A stretch of DNA of 64,000 nucleotides from Ancistrus triradiatus (Eukaryota; Chordata; Actinopteri; Siluriformes; Loricariidae). A program made the translations under genes and the position numbers. Below, in pieces: positions 63,401-64,000 of the stretch. Numbering within the stretch: position 1 is the stretch's first letter; each line of letters begins with the position of its first letter. The notes under the pieces are model-generated. The model ran no database searches and was not told where the DNA came from. It was given only the letters and a program-made list of their open reading frames with translations. The stretch is taken from positions 216,727-280,726 of the forward strand of contig JAJAGP010000566.1 of the NCBI GenBank assembly GCA_025084515.1, written 5' to 3'.

Positions 63401-64000
63401 TTACAGCAACCGCTCACTTGACGCAAGCTACAGGATCCTTCTGTTATCACTTAAGACCTTCTTCCAAAATTAAACCCAGCATGCTGCATCAACATCCAAC
63501 CCCATCTGGGCTTTCAAACACACTCGCACTGACGTCCACTAAACCCAACAATAAGCTTACCTTTGCATTTCGTACGGTTCCTGTACTTCGTAAATGCCGC
63601 TGTCCGCGTTCTGATTGGAGTAGACCCAGGGCAGGTTCATGTATTCAGGGATCTCTTCGTACAGGGGAACATTTTCATACTCGACCCCACAATCACTGTT
63701 CCCCTCGTCCTGCTCGTTAGTGGACGTGGCCCTGTCGTCGACGGTCGCGGAGTCTGCGCGCTCTGGTTCTGTGGCCGTGCAGTCCAAAGAGGCTCCTCCC
63801 CGCAGCAGTTTCGGAAGCAGCCTGACGCGAACTTCCAGAAGTTTCTTGAGGCTGCTCCGTTTGTGCAGGGGCACAACTGGGTCTACGCGAAGCAGATCGG
63901 CCGAGGAGAACGACCTCGCCCTCTGTTTGACCATCGGCCGAGGTCGGGACCTGTTGTTTCGAGTCAGCTGCTGTTTACCAAACAGAGGGATTCCTGAGAG
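19852..64000 (-). CDS. fgd6: FGD6, FYVE/RhoGEF/PH protein, C-terminal 742 residues in 20 exons (5' partial)
   Basis: FGD-family proteins are guanine-nucleotide exchange factors for Cdc42-type GTPases; FGD6 acts at endosomes and the actin cytoskeleton. Seen here: 20 exons (63561-64000, 48800-48914, 47309-47376, 42795-42825, 35802-35953, 34205-34361, 33994-34081, 32876-32926, 32256-32314, 29663-29734, 29487-29555, 28821-28904, 28669-28748, 28488-28587, 27774-27917, 27547-27655, 25064-25158, 23567-23695, 21588-21736, 19852-19888) join without a stop. Approximate domains in the fragment: acidic linker 105-185, DH 190-387, PH1 406-510, FYVE 540-603, PH2 645-742. FGD6 is preferred over FGD5 because of the linker, the KQKKIP segment before PH2 and the FQE-type C-terminus, judged from family memory. 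The reading frame is open to the window edge, so the true start lies outside. I see no frameshift and no missing zinc ligand. Introns carry many transposons. Confidence 0.93.
20024..20601 (+). mobile_element. Tc1 family B deletion derivative (MITE), FGD6 intron 19
   Basis: It is 578 bp with both family B terminal repeats (cagtggggcaaaaaagtatt). The 5' third, with an atggccaagaccaaagag-type start, is joined straight to the right subterminal region at about 20440. No transposase core remains. Confidence 0.9.
20717..21180 (+). mobile_element. hAT-type BED zinc-finger transposase fragment
   Basis: The frame reads VSAVWKWFGFKKCDADHK and continues with a shift into SRKHVLEYQE and DRKIKWWRGITVAVTI. 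This is the BED finger start (W-x-x-F-G-F) and first part of a ZBED/hAT transposase. The upstream end (cagttgtacctcggcactcg) resembles the CAGTGGTACCTCGG family end, so this may be the coding relative of that family. Confidence 0.6.
21235..21397 (-). repeat. tRNA-derived SINE
   Basis: Reverse copy of the 16.4 kb family: the tail acagcatttagcagacgccc comes first, then the B-box complement (gggatttgaaccctgg), ending gctaccacag. In FGD6 intron 19. Confidence 0.9.
21588..21736 (-). CDS. fgd6: FGD6 exon 19: PH2, second half
   Basis: It encodes DVAALESQPLLGFFLREEK then LQFRLYHKNILYYIF and RAEDIPTAQ. The acceptor is CCGCTTAG|GAC with a (TG)33 run directly upstream in place of an ordinary pyrimidine tract. 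The donor is AGAG|GTACAA, phase 2. Confidence 0.95.
21747..21813 (+). repeat. (CA)33 microsatellite at FGD6 exon 19 acceptor
   Basis: 67 bases of CA on the plus strand, (TG)33 in the FGD6 transcript. It ends 8 bases before the acceptor AG of exon 19. Confidence 0.95.
21905..21995 (-). repeat. L2 3'-UTR tail fragment
   Basis: Matches the L2 3' end (ttgtctcaaagcagctttac, then gggtgacagtggcaaggaaa). No coding part is attached. Confidence 0.7.
22400..22775 (+). mobile_element. LINE 3' end (CR1/Rex-like)
   Basis: It encodes GGRAFRVAAPLLWNSLPLSL and FKTLLKTHLVSQ, the stereotyped C-terminus of a fish LINE ORF2, followed by gaaaggcgctatataaatg and TTA repeats, the usual 3' tail. It is 5' truncated. 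FGD6 intron 18. Confidence 0.8.
23188..23312 (-). repeat. SINE fragment (HE1-like)
   Basis: The tail complement (atttagcagatgcccttatc) is followed by a shortened body and ggggatttgaaccctggacc. Confidence 0.75.
23567..23695 (-). CDS. fgd6: FGD6 exon 18: PH2, first half
   Basis: It encodes SSMSGYLQRSKGYKKPWKRL then WFVIKNKVLYTYAASE, the first four strands of the C-terminal PH domain. The acceptor is CTCTTGCAG|GTA and the donor GAG|GTATGG. It is 43 codons, phase 0. Confidence 0.96.
24125..24210 (+). repeat. TCTC/CTGT-rich simple repeat
   Basis: Pyrimidine-rich tct/cagt repeats lie directly left of a SINE. The apparent open frames here are repeat artefacts. Confidence 0.8.
24207..24357 (+). repeat. 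SINE (HE1-like), internally deleted
   Basis: It has the head ggtagcctagtggttaaggt and the tail ggataagggtgtctgctaaa, but the B box to mid-body is missing. FGD6 intron 17. Confidence 0.85.
24360..24929 (+). mobile_element. CAGTGGTACCTCGG-family element, right part
   Basis: The right end is gtgtcgagaaccgagatacc then actg and TA. Internal blocks (gaggagtttaacgagtgttt; cacaaagcttattttataat) are shared with the 49.0, 53.7 and 57.8 kb copies. The left end is not clear. Confidence 0.65.
25064..25158 (-). CDS. fgd6: FGD6 exon 17: FYVE-PH2 linker
   Basis: It encodes a serine-rich linker (ISPSGRSSAFSFSRKQKK) and IPSALKE. The first codon is completed from exon 16 (Gly). The acceptor is TGTATCAG|GTG and the donor GAG|GTAATG. 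It is shorter than I recall for mammals, where the linker carries more Ser/Pro. Confidence 0.9.
25260..25465 (+). repeat. CTGT/TCTC-rich degenerate repeat
   Basis: Imperfect tctgtctgtctgg-type units ending in (tctc)n, in FGD6 intron 16. No coding signal. Confidence 0.8.
25575..27204 (+). mobile_element. Tc1-like element, family A, full length but inactive
   Basis: The ends cagtggtgcttgaaagtttg and their complement lie at both sides, flanked by TA (25573-25574, 27205-27206). It is 1630 bp, the usual Tc1 size. It lies in FGD6 intron 16 (25159-27546), opposite to the gene's direction. Confidence 0.95.
25933..27000 (+). pseudogene. Tc1 transposase, family A (broken)
   Basis: It starts MARTKEISEDLRKRVVDAHQ with an HTH (YKTISKEFGLHQSTARQIVY). 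A stop at 26074-26076 and several frameshifts follow (GRPTKITPRARR, then ESTIRR; RNIAARLQFAK-like; the CFAA and SPDLNPM blocks). The end is ISRCAGL-like (SRCAGLINSYRKRLAAVIAA). Early stops mean no active enzyme. Confidence 0.9.
27547..27655 (-). CDS. fgd6: FGD6 exon 16: FYVE domain, second half
   Basis: It encodes VVCQACSSNKYYLEYL and ARVCDQCY, the remaining ligands C573, C576, C594 and C597 and the RVC motif. The acceptor is TTGTCAG|GTT and the donor AAAG|GTTGCA, phase 1. The open frame continues 9 codons into the intron, which is not coding. Confidence 0.95.
27774..27917 (-). CDS. fgd6: FGD6 exon 15: FYVE domain, first half
   Basis: It encodes APIWIPD (the WxxD motif), the CMIC pair and WRRHHCRACGK, the basic R-x-H-H-C-R motif that reads phosphatidylinositol 3-phosphate. 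The zinc ligands here are fragment residues C549, C552, C565 and C568. The acceptor is TTTTCTAG|TCT and the donor AAG|GTCAGG. Confidence 0.97.
28262..28412 (+). repeat. SINE remnant
   Basis: A degraded copy of the HE1-like family (agctactgatcagaaggact, then ttcgtttggattgtacattg and ggcggcaactaaatgct). FGD6 intron 14. Confidence 0.6.
28488..28587 (-). CDS. fgd6: FGD6 exon 14: PH1 C-terminal helix
   Basis: It encodes SATERDEWLEAIATAIDDYT, the PH helix with its conserved Trp, then a basic tail into the linker. The acceptor is CACTTACAG|CTC and the donor GAG|GTTTGT. It ends in phase 0. Confidence 0.95.
28669..28748 (-). CDS. fgd6: FGD6 exon 13: PH1
   Basis: It encodes AYQNELNIESVERSFILSA, the last PH1 strands. 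The acceptor is TGTTCTAG|GTA and the donor CCAG|GTGAGA. It ends in phase 2. Confidence 0.95.
28772..28799 (+). repeat. (GT)14 in 72-bp FGD6 intron 12
   Basis: In the transcript this is a (CA)14 run about 21 bases past the donor of exon 12. It fills over a third of the 72-bp intron (28749-28820). Confidence 0.95.
28821..28904 (-). CDS. fgd6: FGD6 exon 12: PH1
   Basis: It encodes FNDILLYTTPVQSGQYKV and LSLAGMK, the core of PH1. The acceptor is CGCTGTAG|TTT and the donor AAG|GTAAGC. The next intron is only 72 bp and carries a (CA)14 run. Confidence 0.95.
29118..29370 (+). repeat. GAGA/ACAGA-rich degenerate repeat
   Basis: Purine-rich imperfect repeat in FGD6 intron 11 (28905-29486). Long open frames on both strands (29087-29512) come only from its composition. 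Confidence 0.85.
29487..29555 (-). CDS. fgd6: FGD6 exon 11: PH1 strands
   Basis: It encodes VFLKEGTLMKLSRKVMQPR followed by TFFL, strands of PH1 with a basic loop typical of phosphoinositide contact. The acceptor is CTCCTGCAG|GTG and the donor CTG|GTGAGA. It is 23 codons, phase 0. Confidence 0.95.
29663..29734 (-). CDS. fgd6: FGD6 exon 10: DH-PH1 junction
   Basis: It encodes DNFQKLMQVQCSLNGHHEIV and then QPGR, the linker and first strand of PH1. The acceptor is CTGTTTCAG|GAT and the donor AGG|GTCTGT. It is 24 codons, phase 0 on both sides. Confidence 0.95.
29778..31544. mobile_element. hAT-like element with nested L2
   Basis: The left end is agggatgtcatgtcataact with aaccaagtcgataccaagat; the right end is ggtactggtaccatctacta then tcgtgacatcccta. 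These are inverted and typical of fish non-autonomous hAT elements. An L2 3' part sits inside (30060-30932). FGD6 intron 9. Confidence 0.65.
30060..30932 (+). mobile_element. L2-type LINE 3' fragment
   Basis: It encodes FDHITPVLSSLHWLPVKFHI and ITYKALHGLAPHYLSDLLES, the C-terminal region of L2 ORF2. The 3' UTR (ttccttgccactgtcaccct, then gctctgagacaatgctcc) ends aataaatctgacttgag. It is 5' truncated, the usual LINE outcome. Same family as the 72-4560 copy. Confidence 0.9.
31574..31956. mobile_element. hAT-like MITE with (A)45
   Basis: The ends tagagatgggtccgatccaa and gtggctcggcccatcatta are inverted copies. Inside, a run of about 45 A lies at 31860-31905. A short frame on the far side is BED-like only weakly. 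Confidence 0.65.
32128..32205 (+). repeat. SINE body/tail fragment
   Basis: Contains ccttaacccaaaattgcttg and gggcatctgctaaatc. The head is missing. It lies 51 bp past the exon 9 donor. Confidence 0.65.
32256..32314 (-). CDS. fgd6: FGD6 exon 9: last DH helix
   Basis: It encodes ALGVVKEVANHANDIMKQG, the C-terminal DH helix that packs on the PH1 domain. The acceptor is TTCCAACAG|CTG and the donor GGG|GTAAGA. It ends in phase 0. Confidence 0.93.
32831..32856 (+). repeat. (GT)13 beside FGD6 exon 8 donor
   Basis: In the transcript this is (CA)13, starting about 20 bases past the donor of the 51-bp exon 8. Confidence 0.95.
32876..32926 (-). CDS. fgd6: FGD6 exon 8: 51-bp exon, end of DH CR3
   Basis: This 51-base symmetric exon (phase 1 in and out) encodes DYLKNLPEDSSDYKDTQ, which completes the CR3 helix. 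The acceptor is CCTTCAG|ATT and the donor CAAA|GTAATA. Exons 7 and 9 would also join in frame without it, so skipping would delete 17 residues cleanly. A (CA)13 run starts about 20 bases past the donor. Confidence 0.9.
33258..33500. other. Possible MITE left part
   Basis: The text aggccttttcacaccgagtc and ccttcacactgagcccgaaa resembles the subterminal parts of fish Harbinger-type MITEs, but I see no matching right end. FGD6 intron 7. Confidence 0.35.
33578..33778 (+). repeat. tRNA-derived SINE, near full length
   Basis: Head ctgtggtagcctagcgggta, B box ggttcaaatcc, body ccttgagcaagacccttaac and tail ggataagggcgtctactaaa. FGD6 intron 7. Confidence 0.92.
33994..34081 (-). CDS. fgd6: FGD6 exon 7: DH domain CR3
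   Basis: It encodes the most conserved DH block, LKHYLLKPVQRIPQYQLLLT, part of the GTPase-contacting surface. The acceptor is CTCTTTAG|ACG and the donor ACAG|GTACAG, phase 1. Confidence 0.95.
34205..34361 (-). CDS. fgd6: FGD6 exon 6: DH domain
   Basis: It encodes LADIFVQKGPYLKMYSTYI and LLDEQCRKNPAFAAVV, typical of the central helices of FGD-type DH domains. The acceptor is CTCTCACAG|GTC and the donor GAG|GTAAGG, phase 0. Confidence 0.95.
34766..35341. mobile_element. MITE with gtttacatgcac ends, copy 1
   Basis: The left end is gtttacatgcacttaataat with ccgataactgcagaaa; the right end is gcagaaatta...cggattattaagtgcatgaaac, its complement. About 576 bp, non-coding. It lies in FGD6 intron 5 (34362-35801). 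Confidence 0.75.
35802..35953 (-). CDS. fgd6: FGD6 exon 5: DH domain
   Basis: It encodes DFRDSVAKAS...GKPVVEDR, then ILYYLPQLYELNKDLL and ELEERVAHW, a core DH helix pair. The acceptor is CCATGGCAG|GAT and the donor CACTG|GTACAC, phase 2. Confidence 0.95.
36519..38371. mobile_element. MITE with gtttacatgcac ends, copy 2, with nested Tc1
   Basis: Same ends as the 34.8 kb copy (gtttacatgcatttaataat ... agattattaagtgcatgtaa). It is split by the family B palindrome at 36741-37902. Without the nested DNA it is about 690 bp. Confidence 0.75.
36741..37902. mobile_element. Tc1 family B head-to-head palindrome
   Basis: Both ends have the same terminal repeat (cagtggggcaaaaaagtatt). The left arm (36741-37238) is the Tc1 5' part, running into the HTH (GVNKSTLGAIV). 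The right half is the same 5' part in reverse, running further into the transposase (KPVHV at 37250). Arms pair over about 400 bp with a loop near 37240-37480. The Tc1 3' half is absent. FGD6 intron 4. Confidence 0.9.
38714..39119. mobile_element. hAT-like MITE
   Basis: The ends ttagtgatgcaccgac and atagtgcatccctaa are inverted copies. Internal sequence includes tcttgtctctgtagattgtg, which recurs near 46460 and 59720 in diverged form. Confidence 0.6.
39290..41995 (-). mobile_element. L2-type LINE, internally deleted, with nested Tc1
   Basis: The 3' UTR (39290-39440) is joined directly to the endonuclease region (39450-39940 and 41262-41520), then ORF1 esterase (about 41700-41970). The whole reverse transcriptase is missing. 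A Tc1 lies at 39941-41258. The same regions occur in order in the 72-4560 copy. FGD6 intron 4. Confidence 0.85.
39941..41258 (+). mobile_element. Tc1-like element, family A, decayed
   Basis: The ends cagtggtgcttggaagtttg and aactttcaagcaccactg sit in TA. The transposase starts MAQTKEI-like and keeps YKTISKEFGLHQF, but has many single-base insertions. The third catalytic block and some sequence at about 41080-41095 are deleted. 1318 bp. Confidence 0.92.
42795..42825 (-). CDS. fgd6: FGD6 exon 4: 31-bp microexon in DH domain
   Basis: A 31-base exon encodes FVDVLKLLHI, which continues the first DH helix. The acceptor is TTTTACAG|G and the donor ATC|GTAAGT. Phases fit exons 3 and 5 exactly (one base completes Val, then ten codons). 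It is too short for ORF finders, but the match to the family helix is clear. Confidence 0.9.
43102..43455. mobile_element. CAGTGGTACCTCGG-family element
   Basis: The left end is cagtgggacaagtgcagcga then ccacctcggaac; the right end is gagaacccgatgtaccactg and TA. About 354 bp, shorter than the 18.6 kb copy. FGD6 intron 3. Confidence 0.65.
44024..44633 (-). mobile_element. Non-LTR retrotransposon RT fragment
   Basis: It encodes HLVDWCTINNLALNIDKTKE, IVDFRRSQPIHTPLL and TKFLGVQITDTLTWSTHTEA, the region after the RT catalytic core of a fish LINE (not L2). The RT core and 3' end are missing. It is inserted in Tc1 family D. Confidence 0.8.
44954..45298 (-). pseudogene. Tc1 transposase N-terminal half, family D
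   Basis: It contains SKQLSNGLKTKVVQHHGSGK, then QPHLAADGVTVHRSTIQRTL and KERLYGRVMQKKPFL, the DNA-binding half of a Tc1 transposase. The catalytic part beyond is frameshifted (FGGGSIMLWGSV block near 44770) and interrupted by the LINE. Confidence 0.85.
45655..45790 (-). repeat. L2 3'-UTR tail fragment
   Basis: Matches ccaatcccaaatcgaaaagc then cctagggtgacagaggcaag of the L2 3' end, directly right of the Tc1. Confidence 0.6.
45803..45979 (-). repeat. tRNA-derived SINE
   Basis: Complete reverse copy: tail complement acagcatttagcagacgccc, then B-box complement gggatttgaaccctgg, ending ctaccacagtcc. Confidence 0.92.
45980..47308. other. No gene seen; end of FGD6 intron 3
   Basis: Mixed unique sequence. 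Near 46440-46620 it shares blocks with 38.76 and 59.7 kb (tcttgtctctggagatggtg, aatctgttgctgctcaaact), so part may be an old dispersed repeat. No domain found. Confidence 0.4.
47309..47376 (-). CDS. fgd6: FGD6 exon 3: start of DH domain
   Basis: It encodes VHIAMEIMSSEKV, the first conserved helix of the DH (RhoGEF) domain. The donor is GAGAAAGT|GTAAGT, phase 2. The acceptor is CATTAG|GAG; a second in-frame AG three bases on (GAG|GTC) would drop one Glu, a possible NAGNAG-type choice. A (TG)13 run lies just upstream of the acceptor. Confidence 0.85.
47395..47420 (+). repeat. (AC)13 before FGD6 exon 3 acceptor
   Basis: (TG)13 in the transcript, ending about 17 bases before the acceptor AG. Confidence 0.95.
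47421..47825 (+). repeat. ACAG/CAGA degenerate repeat ending in (AC)15
   Basis: About 400 bp of imperfect acagacagacagg-type units, with (AC)n at 47797-47825. Several long cysteine-rich open frames on the minus strand (47351-47906) are by-products of this composition. Confidence 0.9.
48020..48720. mobile_element. Tc1-like remnants
   Basis: 48060-48300 is a reverse copy of the family A region (ttgctgttccatcaatgatg; gcccagatgcagcaatgata). 48350-48690 reads forward as the C-terminal part of another Tc1-like element (tgggatgtggtacaacagga). Both are heavily decayed. FGD6 intron 2. Confidence 0.5.
48800..48914 (-). CDS. fgd6: FGD6 exon 2: acidic/serine-rich linker
   Basis: The acceptor is CCGACAG|GCC and the donor GAG|GTCAGA. 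It encodes an acidic segment (GGDLSEEEEGLSSNEDDD) followed by serine-rich residues just before the DH domain. Phase 2 in and phase 0 out match the neighbouring exons. The linker probably has no fixed fold. Confidence 0.85.
49007..49532. mobile_element. CAGTGGTACCTCGG-family element with nested Tc1 end
   Basis: The left end is tagtggtacctcggttctcg; the right end is gttgagaaccgacgtaccac then tg and TA. A family B right end (49063-49148) interrupts it. FGD6 intron 1. Confidence 0.75.
49063..49148 (+). mobile_element. Tc1 family B right-end fragment
   Basis: An 86-bp piece ending aaatacttttttgccccact then g and TA. Only the right terminus is present. Confidence 0.85.
49860..51720 (+). repeat. 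Tandem array, 22 copies of an ~86-bp unit
   Basis: Each unit has a conserved core (gctattaaaggtgggtacaa, then tcatttcaaagttagggtca and cattgattttctg) and a T-rich spacer of varying length with G interruptions. Twenty-two cores start between 49902 and 51706. Unit spacing varies from about 72 to 103 bp, mostly in the T run. It lies in FGD6 intron 1. All open frames here are artefacts of the repeat. Confidence 0.95.
51721..52430. other. No gene seen
   Basis: Unique sequence in FGD6 intron 1. A short GT run lies at 52172-52200. The short open frame 51801-52064 has no recognisable domain. Confidence 0.4.
52432..52469 (+). repeat. (AC)19 microsatellite
   Basis: Perfect AC run of about 38 bases in FGD6 intron 1. 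Confidence 0.95.
52470..53265. other. No gene seen
   Basis: Unique sequence. Short open frames on both strands near 52717-53116 carry no domain I recognise. Confidence 0.4.
53266..53463 (-). repeat. tRNA-derived SINE, full length
   Basis: Reverse copy: acagcatttagcagacgccc, then the body, B-box complement ggatttgaaccatgg and gctaccacagtccc. Confidence 0.92.
53658..54350 (+). mobile_element. CAGTGGTACCTCGG-family element, 3' end lost
   Basis: The left end is cagtggtacctcgacaagta. Internal blocks are shared with 18.6 kb (gtacaggtgctccctgattc complement region) and 24.4 kb (cacaaagcttattttatgat). The right end merges into a GT/GA repeat. Confidence 0.65.
54376..54452 (+). repeat. (GT)n(GA)n(GTGA)n compound repeat
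   Basis: Compound simple repeat at the junction between two transposons. Confidence 0.9.
54450..55470 (+). mobile_element. Tc1-like element, family C, 5'-truncated
   Basis: Longer copy than the one at 4.6 kb. The right end is ttccctttattttttttgag then cagtat. The left terminus is lost to the simple repeat. FGD6 intron 1. Confidence 0.88.
54592..55122 (+). pseudogene. Tc1 transposase, family C, long open remnant
   Basis: A 176-residue open stretch: VLFTDESRFTLSTCDRRDRV (first catalytic Asp), GSGSVMVWGDISLDGRTAHH, LLMHDNARPHVAGV (second Asp intact) and SPDLNLIQHIWDIM, where the third catalytic Glu is Gln. The DNA-binding half lies upstream in another frame (QQATNVHVSAQTVRIRLHED). A TAG at 55120-55122 ends it. 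Confidence 0.88.
55500..55805. other. No gene; possible old L2-tail-like repeat
   Basis: At 55625-55740 there is a weak match to the LINE 3' tail (gcagctttacaaagagattt; ggccacaaaggcaaggaact). Otherwise nothing. Confidence 0.35.
55806..57379 (+). mobile_element. Tc1-like element, family E, full length but inactive
   Basis: The ends (ccgtgccttgaaaaattattc and gaatacttctgcaaggcactg) are inverted and flanked by TA. It is 1574 bp. It lies in FGD6 intron 1. Confidence 0.92.
56187..57141 (+). pseudogene. Tc1 transposase, family E (broken)
   Basis: It starts MKTKEHIRQVRDKVVEKC, with a frameshifted HTH, then LWSDETKVELPDLNSKRYVW, GGGSIMLWGSFSPAG, DNDPEHTARATMEWF and SPDLNHIKNLWHDLKTAVH. The third catalytic residue (Glu in NPIENLW) is Lys. 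There are several frameshifts. It is related to family F (similar start and C-terminus). Confidence 0.9.
57760..58040 (-). mobile_element. CAGTGGTACCTCGG-family fragment
   Basis: Reverse copy of internal blocks seen at 24.4 and 53.9 kb (attacaaaataagctttgtg, then taatgattttgccc; ttaaactcctcagtt). Confidence 0.6.
58063..59070. mobile_element. Candidate TIR element of about 1 kb, family unknown
   Basis: The left end attataccacagg and right end ctgtggtataat are inverted copies. The interior holds ctgattggctgagagacgtg and a decayed frame (FENYLNLEDEAINEQPEP; LDLEALEKPNK-like) with stops. I do not recognise the superfamily. Confidence 0.45.
59384..59416 (+). repeat. (GA)n simple repeat
   Basis: Short GA-rich run in FGD6 intron 1. 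Confidence 0.9.
59757..59958 (-). repeat. tRNA-derived SINE, full length
   Basis: Reverse copy with tail acagcatttagcagatgccc, B-box complement gggatttgaaccctgg and end gtcaccacagtcc. Confidence 0.92.
60340..60545 (+). repeat. SINE-like repeat (second tRNA-like type)
   Basis: It contains ttcctgggttcaatccccgt (B-box-like) and gtgtgcatgtcctccccgtg, a phrase common in fish SINE/repeat bodies. It differs from the HE1-like family. The tail is not clear. Confidence 0.5.
60590..60690 (+). repeat. SINE fragment
   Basis: Contains gggttcaggttccagcactg, ccaagctgctactgttaggc and gagcaaggaccataact. No tail. Confidence 0.5.
60692..61718. mobile_element. hAT-like non-autonomous element
   Basis: The left end is tagggttaagcaatatgaaa; the right end is gataattatcgttatatcgc then ccagcccta. 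About 1.03 kb, no transposase seen. Ends resemble those at 12721-13257. Confidence 0.6.
61719..62220. other. No gene; duplicated SINE-like blocks
   Basis: 61860-62165 repeats, in diverged form, the text of 60117-60400 (ccagatttattagcaccctt; ccaccatccaaattc), so the two stretches are an old duplication. A SINE fragment (gcaaggtcctcaacctttaa) ends it. Confidence 0.5.
62255..63160 (+). repeat. Degenerate GGAAC-rich short tandem repeat
   Basis: About 0.75 kb of imperfect units like ccctggaggaacctc and ccctgcaggaatctc, with spacing near 12-18 bp. It is interrupted by a SINE at 62640-62783. No stable reading frame. Confidence 0.8.
62640..62783 (+). repeat. SINE (HE1-like), 5'-truncated
   Basis: Body gcccctgagcaatgccttaa and tail ggataaggacgtctgctaaa. 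It sits inside the GGAAC-rich repeat. Confidence 0.85.
63193..63300 (+). repeat. SINE fragment
   Basis: It has acctctgccaagctgttggg and a decayed tail (ataaggctgctaaatgacat). About 260 bp before the end of FGD6 exon 1. Confidence 0.6.
63561..64000 (-). CDS. fgd6: FGD6 exon 1 of window (partial, continues beyond edge)
   Basis: The frame is open from base 64000 to the donor at 63560 (ATGCAAAG|GTAAGC). It encodes 146 residues and ends in phase 2. It contains a basic RARSFSSADLLR segment, a low-complexity acidic stretch, and the conserved tyrosine-rich block EYENVPLYEEIPEYMNLPW followed by GIYEVQEPYE. The ATG at 63934 is internal, because 22 in-frame codons precede it. In other vertebrates this is the end of the long exon that encodes the N-terminal half. 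Confidence 0.9.

Noticed and set aside
63557..63934. ATG at 63934 as the FGD6 start
   Set aside because: Twenty-two in-frame codons precede it up to the window edge and the family protein is about twice as long.

Overview
The window is nuclear DNA from a ray-finned fish, most likely an ostariophysan teleost (catfish- or characin-like). The evidence is one spliced vertebrate gene, several Tc1-like transposon families, L2-type LINEs, a tRNA-derived SINE whose tail matches the HE1-type core (gctctggataagggcgtctg), and many (CA)n and (TA)n runs. I cannot fix the species. There are no prokaryotic operons, CRISPR arrays or rRNA genes.

The only host gene I can support is FGD6 (FYVE, RhoGEF and PH domain-containing 6) on the minus strand, from the window edge at 64000 down to its stop codon at 19852. 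Twenty exons join in one uninterrupted frame and encode the C-terminal 742 residues: an acidic linker with a conserved YENVPLYEEIPEYMNLPW segment, a DH (RhoGEF) domain, a first PH domain, a FYVE zinc finger with all eight zinc ligands, and a second PH domain ending W-I-E-A-F-Q-E. All junctions are GT..AG and every phase matches, including a 31-bp exon 4 and a 51-bp exon 8. The N-terminal half lies beyond the right edge.

Layout: 1-19.8 kb is downstream of FGD6 and is almost wholly mobile DNA. It holds a nearly full-length but broken L2 LINE carrying a G/T homopolymer block (0.07-4.6 kb), a Tc1 fragment, and a Tc1 element (5.46-9.11 kb) that contains an internally deleted Ty3/gypsy retrotransposon. 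After these come decayed Tc1 pieces, a fold-back element (11.5 kb), a hAT-like MITE with an AT-rich palindrome (12.7 kb), a Tc1 copy (14.1 kb), and a SINE and MITEs. From 19.85 to 48.9 kb lie FGD6 exons 20 to 2 (numbered from the right edge) with introns full of transposons: a Tc1 at 25.6 kb, an L2 nested in a hAT-like element at 29.8-31.5 kb, a Tc1 palindrome nested in a MITE at 36.5-38.4 kb, a Tc1 nested in a deleted L2 at 39.3-42.0 kb, and a LINE nested in a Tc1 at 43.5-45.6 kb. From 48.9 to 63.56 kb is one large intron with a 22-copy, about 86-bp tandem array (49.9-51.7 kb), two more Tc1 copies, a terminal-inverted-repeat element of about 1 kb (58.1-59.1 kb), a hAT-like MITE, SINEs and a very degenerate GGAAC-rich repeat. 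The partial exon 63561-64000 closes the window.

I see no convincing new multi-gene system. The best second-look items are structural: dinucleotide repeats placed against several FGD6 splice sites, the Tc1 hairpin inside an intron, the tandem array, the multi-copy CAGTGGTACCTCGG family, and the G/T block flanked by a duplicated target. All annotation is by eye, and transposon edges are approximate unless the flanking TA is stated.
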